Shown one piece after another: positions 58,401 through 64,000 of a DNA stretch of 64,000 bases; position 1 is the first letter of the stretch; every line of letters starts with the position of its first letter. The notes under the pieces were generated by a model. The model did no database searches, was not told where the DNA came from, and was given only the letters and a program-made list of their open reading frames with translations. The DNA lies in assembly GCA_009193035.1 (NCBI GenBank), contig SWDT01000168.1, forward strand, positions 1 to 64,000, written 5' to 3'. A program made the translations under genes and the position numbers. The DNA is from Halicephalobus mephisto. Its lineage: Eukaryota > Nematoda > Chromadorea > Rhabditida > Panagrolaimidae.

Positions 58401-61400
58401 GTGTTTGACGATGTATCTGTGACTGAAGTCTCAAAAATTTTTATTAATTTCTACTGTAATCATGAAAACGACAATGTTAGAGAAAGATTATTAATATTTT
58501 TCTTCCGTCAATTTCATTCAGAATTTATTTTGAATAATATTTCTAATTCTATAATTATTCCGTTTTTAGAAAATCATTCAAAAAATTCAATTTTAAGAAT
58601 TCCGTTTTTTAATTTACTTTTTAAAATTACAGTATATGGTTCAGAAAAAACAAAAATTACGGTAGTTGAAGAATCGTGGAAAGAATTTTCAAATTTATTA
58701 AAACGAGCCCTGGCTGATATATGGACTTTTGTGTCGAAATCAGTATCGGATTGTTTTCATTCATTTTGTGATTTTTTAATTTTCTTTCGATATTTATTAA
58801 AAAATGGAATTGTTAAAAATCATCAAAAAAGCAGAATTTTGTCGGAATGTAACAAACTTTGTGCTGTTTGTATTGATGCTTTTATGCCGCCGGATCAATG
58901 GACGTTGAATCAGAGAATAGCCGTCTTGATAGCTTTGGCTACAAGATGTCTGGTCTTAGATACGGTAAGTGGAATAATTTTAAATATTTTATAATTTTAA
59001 AATTTTGTAATTTTAAAAATTTTGTAATTTTAAAATTTTGTAATTTTAAAATTTTTGTAATTTTTAAAATTTTGTAATTTTTAAATTTTTAAAATTTTGT
59101 AATTTTGTAATTTAAAAATTTTGTAATTTTTAAAATTTTGTAATTTTGTAATTTTTAAAATTTTGTAATTTTTAAAATTTTAAAATTTTGTAATTTTGTA
59201 ATTTTTAGAAATCTTTCATGCGTCTGAAAACAAAAACATTGGAAATTGGTGCTGAAACTGTTTTATCAACCGTTATTTTGGCTACTAATTTGTTGATTTA
59301 TTCTAAAGAACATAATTATCCTCAGGAATTTGAAGATTTTGGGCCTTGTTGTAGTTCGTCATTTGATGCAGATTCAGAAATTTCAGATTTTTCGATTAAT
59401 TCATCGATGAATATTTTGATTAATTTTGAAAAATCAGAAAAAGATATGATTTTTCTTGGATTGGAATTAATTACGGTAATTATTGAAAAATTGGACAAAT
59501 TTGAAGATGAATTTGAAGAAGAAAAATTAATTAATTGTGTGAAATTATTAAATCCAGAAGAATTTAATCCAGAATTACCTGAATTTGAAAAAATAACAAA
59601 AATTTTATTTGAAATTTTTGAACATGTTGAAAATATGAAAATTTCAGAAAAATTTGAATCTATTTTACTTTTTAAAATTTCTGAATTTATTTCTTTAAAA
59701 CCAGAATCGAAGTTAATTGCGAAAATTCTCCAAGGATCGTTCAATGGATCTAAATCCCTGAAGGATGTGGCGATTTGTCTTCGAAATTTACTAAATAGAA
59801 GATCAGTGGAACCTTCGGAATGTCTTCAGATGCCTCAGAAACCGTTTACAGTAATGGATAGACCGGATCCGGCTCCGATTCCTTCGAGAATTTTTTCTTC
59901 TGCAGCTGCTTGTTTTGTACTTGATCCAAATCACAAAATATCCCTTTGTGAAGGAATGTCAATATCTTTTTGGATTACTGTAAGTAATTTTTCATCGTCG
60001 AAAATTAAACAACACGTGATATCTATTGGAACGGCACGATTGAACGCTCAAATTTGGATTAATCCGTTTTCTGGATCTATGGAAGCGAAATTAGTTGTTG
60101 ATGGAAAAGAAATTAGAAAAATTAAATCTAAAAAATTATTTACAAAAAATAAAAAAAAATGGCAAAATATATGTTTAGGCCTAAAATCAACAGAAAATAA
60201 TTTTAAAGTATTTATTTTTTTTGGAGATAAATTAACCGAATTAGAAGAAGAAGGATTTGAAATATCTTCAACTTTTGAAATTTGTCTAGGTGAATCAATT
60301 GAAACAGATTTTTTATATGAAATTTCATCAATTTTTGCTTTCAAAGGAATCATAAGTCCACAATGTGCAGTGATTTCTAGATCCTTAGGATGTGAATCTC
60401 AATGTTTAACTGAATGCAGAAATGGTGGAATTTTTAATTGTTTTTCTCAATGTATGACGAAAAATTTGATTATTAACAAAAATTGTGGATTATTGGATGT
60501 CTGGAGTGAACCAAAGAAATTCGTATGCAGATTACAAGTGGGTTTTTTTTATTTTTAATTATTTAGGAAAAAAATTTTTTAGTTTTAAAATGTGTAATTT
60601 TTAATTATTTAGAAAAAATATTTTTTATTTTTAAAATGTGTAATTTTTAATTATTTAGAAAAAATATTTTTTAGTTTTAAAATGTGTAATTTTTAATTAT
60701 TTAGAAGAGATATTTCTAATTTTTAAAATGTGTAATTTTTAATTATTTAGAAAAAATATTTTTTATTTTTAAAATAAGTGTAATTTTTAATTATTTAGAA
60801 AAAATATTTCTAATTTTTTTAATATTTAGAAGAGATATTTTTTACTTTCTAAAATAAGTGTAATTTTTAATATTTAGACAAAATATTTCTAATTTTTTCA
60901 ATATTTAGAAAAAATATTCTTAGTTTTTTATTTTCTAAAATATGTGTGATTTTTAATATTTTTGAAAAAATACTTTTAATTTTTAATATTTTTTGAAAAA
61001 TATCTTTAATTTTTAGTACTTTTTAAAGAAATATCTTTATTTCTTGGATGTTTTTAATTTTTTGCATTATTTTAAAAAACTACTTTTAATTTTTATATTA
61101 TTTTTTTAAGTGTTTTTAATTTTTAAAACACTGTTTTTTAAATATGGTTAATTTTTAGAGAAATGTGTTATTTGTTATTCAAGCTAGTTCTGCTCATTGT
61201 TACGGTCTGAGTGTTCTTCAAAAAGGAATCGATAGTGATAAATTGAACAAAATTGGAGAATCTGTTTTATGTTTGACAATGTACAAGGATTTTCCGATTG
61301 AATGGCATTGTCCAATTGTTTACAGAAAACAGACAACTTTGGACATTGCCCTGAGGGCTATTGGATCGATTAAAATTTTTATTTTTCTTTATGCTCTTTC

Positions 61401-64000
61401 GGTGGATAAAAAATATGATGCAGAAGCTCAACTAGAAGCTTTGAAATTACTTTTTAAAGCTTTAAGAAGAACATCGTTGTATTATGGCGAATTCAGAACG
61501 ATGAACGGATTACATATGTTAACTCAAATTATGACTACTTTTAATGCTGTTTTTAATGATGAAATTTTCGAAGAATTATGTAAATTTTTATTTTCGGATT
61601 TGGAGAAAATGGAAATTAGTTTTTACAGTGTTATATCAGAACCTGAATTTTTGAAAATTTTAATTTCAACGACGGATTTGTGGAAAAAAAATGGATTAAA
61701 ATATTGGATTAAATTAATCAACCTTACTTCGATGACGATTGACAAATTTAAAGTTAAATTTTTTAATTTTAACAGTCAACTTTTGCACAGAGTGGATTTT
61801 TTAAAACCTTTGTTACATTGTTTACTTGATATGCAAAAAGAACCAAATTTATTTAAAATATTAAATTTCAATTATTTTAAAAAAAATGAAATTAATGTTT
61901 TAAAAAAATTAATTTATGATATTTGTGGAATTGTTTCGGAATTGATTTCATCACCATTCAGATGTTCGGCTGTTCTGAATTTGTGGAATTTTATTCTTTT
62001 GTCTCATCCGGCTCAAGATACTTATCTCGATTTTTTTGCCAAAGGTCATGCTGAATGGATAAAGTCAGACGATATTGAAGATAAAATTGAAGAAAATGAA
62101 GAATTTGAAGAAAGTCTTCTAAGTGCTTTTTTTGAAAAAGTTTTGATGAATTTTGACAAAGACAAAATTGCAGATTTATGGAGTAAAAAAAATTCAGTAA
62201 TTGAAGTTAGAAAAGAAATTTTAAAAACTGAACAAGATTTTAAAATTTTTTCAAATAATTCTATGATGAGATTGTGAGTTTTTTAATTTAATTTAATTTT
62301 GAAAATAGAATTATGGAATTTTTAAAATTATACAAATTTTTGGAAATTTTTAAAATTATGCAAATTTCTGGAAATTTTTGAATTTTTTGAAGTTTTATGA
62401 AAATTTAATTTTTATTTATGAAACTTATATATAAAATTTCAAAAAATCTTTTTATATAAAATTTTTATATGAAACTTTTATAAAAGTTTTTTATATCAAA
62501 TTTTATAAAACCTTTTTATATAAAATTTTTATATGAAACTTTTATAAAAATTTATTATATAAAAGTTTCATAAAACTTTTTTGTATAAAATTTTTATATG
62601 AAACTTATGAAAGTTTTTTATATAAAATTCTTTATTTTTAGAAATTCTATGGCTTGTTACAATCATCAAGGAAGTGAGGAATTAGAATTCTCTTCTGATC
62701 CGGTAACTGTCCCTGCTGAAATAACGGATCACTGGCTAACGATGCTGAGAATAGAGTTGCTTTCGAACATGTGCAATATTGTTCTGTCTTGTGAGGATTC
62801 CCTAATGGCTGTTATTGAGCTGGATGTGTTGTCGTGGAAAACAATTATGGTTCAACTTACGAATCAAAATCATCCTAAAATTAGAATTTTGATATTTTTA
62901 TTATTACAGAATTTTTTTCTAAGATGTGCAGAAAAGTACAAAGAAGAATTTTTAAAACAACATGGATTTTTACTTTTAGGAAATCAAGTGAAAAAATTTT
63001 CAGTTAATTACGAAATTGCGGATTCGTTATTTTCGATTTTTTGTGGAGAATGTGTTAAAATTAAAGATGGATTAGACGAAGAACATTTGGAAACGATGGA
63101 AACGACGAGTTTTAGGTATGCATCATTTCATTCGTTATTTGCTCTTTTGGAATCTTCAATATCTGATCCGGCATTATTTTGGACTGTTTGTTCGACATTG
63201 CAGAAAATTTTTGAAGCTAATAATTCACTAAGAAGAGCTATGATTGATTGTGGAATTGTGGACACTATGATGAATGTTCTAAGGTTATGTTGTGTGAAAC
63301 AGCCAGAGTAAGTGTTTTTCACGTATAAAATTTGATTTTTATGTGTTAATTTTGGTTTTTCATATAGTGATTCTAATTTTCATATATCAATTTTGATTTT
63401 CATATATCGATTTTGATTTTGATATATTAATTTTGGTTTTCATATATGAACTTTGATTTTCATATATCAATTTCAATTTTTATATATTAATTTCAATTTT
63501 TTATATATGAACTTCAATTTTTATATATCAGTTTCAATTTTTATATATTAATTTCAATTTTTTATATGGATTTTTGTTTATTTTTTATTTTCAGCATGAA
63601 GACGATGATTGGGCCGGTTTTTCCGTTGATTGATTGCTGGATTAGTTTTTCAATATCCATTATTAATTTGGTTCTTCCATATAGAGATCCATATATGTAC
63701 AGTAGATTGGAGGATTTCCTATGGCTTTGTCAAATTGCGGATTACCAATTATCTAATCCGATGATTTCATCAGCACCAAGTGAAAGAATCAGAAAATTCA
63801 GTCAAATGGAAATGTATCCGTCTTCGGAATGTGTCGAATGCGCGAGGGAAATTGTAAGAAGAGCTTTTTGTCAGTTAATAGACACGTGGCTAGACACTAT
63901 CCTGACGATTTTGGTAGAAGGAAACACTATGATACCTGTGGATGAACGGATGGATAAAGGTCCGGATTCAAGTGATGAATCAGAATTTGAAATTTTTTAT
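55477..64000 (+). CDS. N-terminal part of a giant BEACH-family-like protein (LYST/WDFY3 type), incomplete at window edge
   Basis: Nine exons are visible: 55477-55612, 55659-56245, 57010-57377, 57832-58124, 58402-58964, 59209-60537, 61159-62273, 62642-63307 and 63595 onward. All are in phase, and 1,821 residues are still open at 64000. The protein is mostly alpha-helical, ARM/HEAT-like. A concanavalin-A-like domain lies at about residues 898-1040 (GMSISFWITVS, AQIWINPFSGSMEAKLVVDG, WQNICLGLKS, VFIFFGD), preceded and followed by helical solenoid. The later stretch FLKQHGFLLLGNQVKKFSVN, with HSLFALLESSI and LRRAMIDCGIVDTMMNVL, resembles the solenoid of LYST/WDFY3-type proteins, which control lysosome and autophagosome size. 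The PH-BEACH-WD40 end that would settle the family must lie right of the window. The call is inference from layout and short motifs; another large ARM-repeat protein is possible. Intron 1 is 46 bp. Confidence 0.58.
56300..56790. repeat. Repeats in intron 2 of the BEACH-like gene
   Basis: The left part (56302-56403) matches CK2-beta intron 1. From 56373 a unit of about 207 bp, starting GTTAGGAATCCTATATATTC, is duplicated in tandem (second copy from 56580) with only a few differences. Confidence 0.9.
58985..59205. repeat. TTTTGTAATTTTTAAAA simple repeat (intron 5)
   Basis: An uninterrupted run of TTTTGTAATTTTTAAAAT variants fills the intron. Confidence 0.85.
60550..60950. repeat. Tandem repeat in intron 6
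   Basis: About seven copies of a roughly 55-60-bp unit with GTGTAATTTTTAATTATTTA and GAAAAAATATTTTTTA. Confidence 0.8.
62420..62640. repeat. ATATAAAATTTTTATATGAAAC tandem repeat (intron 7)
   Basis: About five copies of a roughly 50-bp unit containing the self-complementary TATATAAAATTTTTATAT core. Confidence 0.75.
63330..63580. repeat. TTTTCATATATCAATTT tandem repeat (intron 8)
   Basis: About ten copies of a roughly 22-bp unit, TTTCATATATCAATTTTGAT; similar ATATATGAA words occur in crb-1 intron 5. Confidence 0.85.

Noticed and set aside
59941..60010. Splice donor GTAAGTAAT inside exon 6 of the BEACH-like gene
   Set aside because: The concanavalin-A-like domain reads through it in frame and no suitable in-phase acceptor follows nearby.

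Overview
The window looks like nuclear DNA of a free-living rhabditid-type nematode. Genes are split by very small GT-AG introns (many 41-49 bp). The gene set includes chemoreceptors of nematode families, a FLP neuropeptide precursor with FIRFamide peptides, a DEG/ENaC channel, a nematode-type UDP-glucuronosyltransferase and a Crumbs homologue. Intergenic DNA and longer introns are very AT-rich and full of tandem and inverted repeats. I cannot name the species.

Layout. 1-12.1 kb: mostly gene-poor, with a decayed mariner transposase, a broken SLC22-like transporter and several repeat arrays. 12.1-20.9 kb (+): crb-1, a nine-exon Crumbs with about 28 EGF and three laminin-G domains and a C-terminal ERLI. 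22.6-24.3 kb (+): a KCTD-type BTB protein. 24.8-27.5 kb (+): a DEG/ENaC subunit carrying a solo LTR in intron 1. 28.1-30.3 kb (-): hex-1 beta-hexosaminidase. 31.4-35.6 kb: a 5'-truncated Srh/Str-type receptor (+), an Sre-like receptor (-) and its decayed duplicate (-). 36-45.5 kb: a gene desert with two satellite arrays and palindromic repeats. 45.5-49.0 kb (+): flp-5. 49.2-50.3 kb (-): farnesyl/geranylgeranyl transferase alpha subunit. 50.9-52.3 kb (+): a divergent casein kinase 2 beta subunit. 52.5-55.1 kb (-): a UDP-glucuronosyltransferase. 55.5 kb to the right edge (+): the N-terminal 1,821 residues of a giant protein that looks BEACH-family (LYST/WDFY3 type).

These are independent eukaryotic genes rather than an operon or pathway. 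Pairs are convergent (DEG/ENaC with hex-1, flp-5 with fnta-1, CK2-beta with UGT) or divergent (fnta-1 with CK2-beta, UGT with the BEACH-like gene). Exon coordinates in the entries were worked out by hand from GT-AG sites and phase; in each intact gene the exon lengths sum to a whole number of codons.

The most unusual feature is a repeat family built from the words GGATAGTGACT and GGATAGTGTCC and their complements. These pair into nested hairpins of about 78 and 40 bp. The modules form clusters at 7.6-9.1, 10.4-11.2, 42.5-43.1, 45.2-46.3 and 46.9-47.5 kb. Two pairs of clusters are long inverted repeats of each other, as in foldback-type transposons, and two direct copies bracket exon 2 of flp-5.
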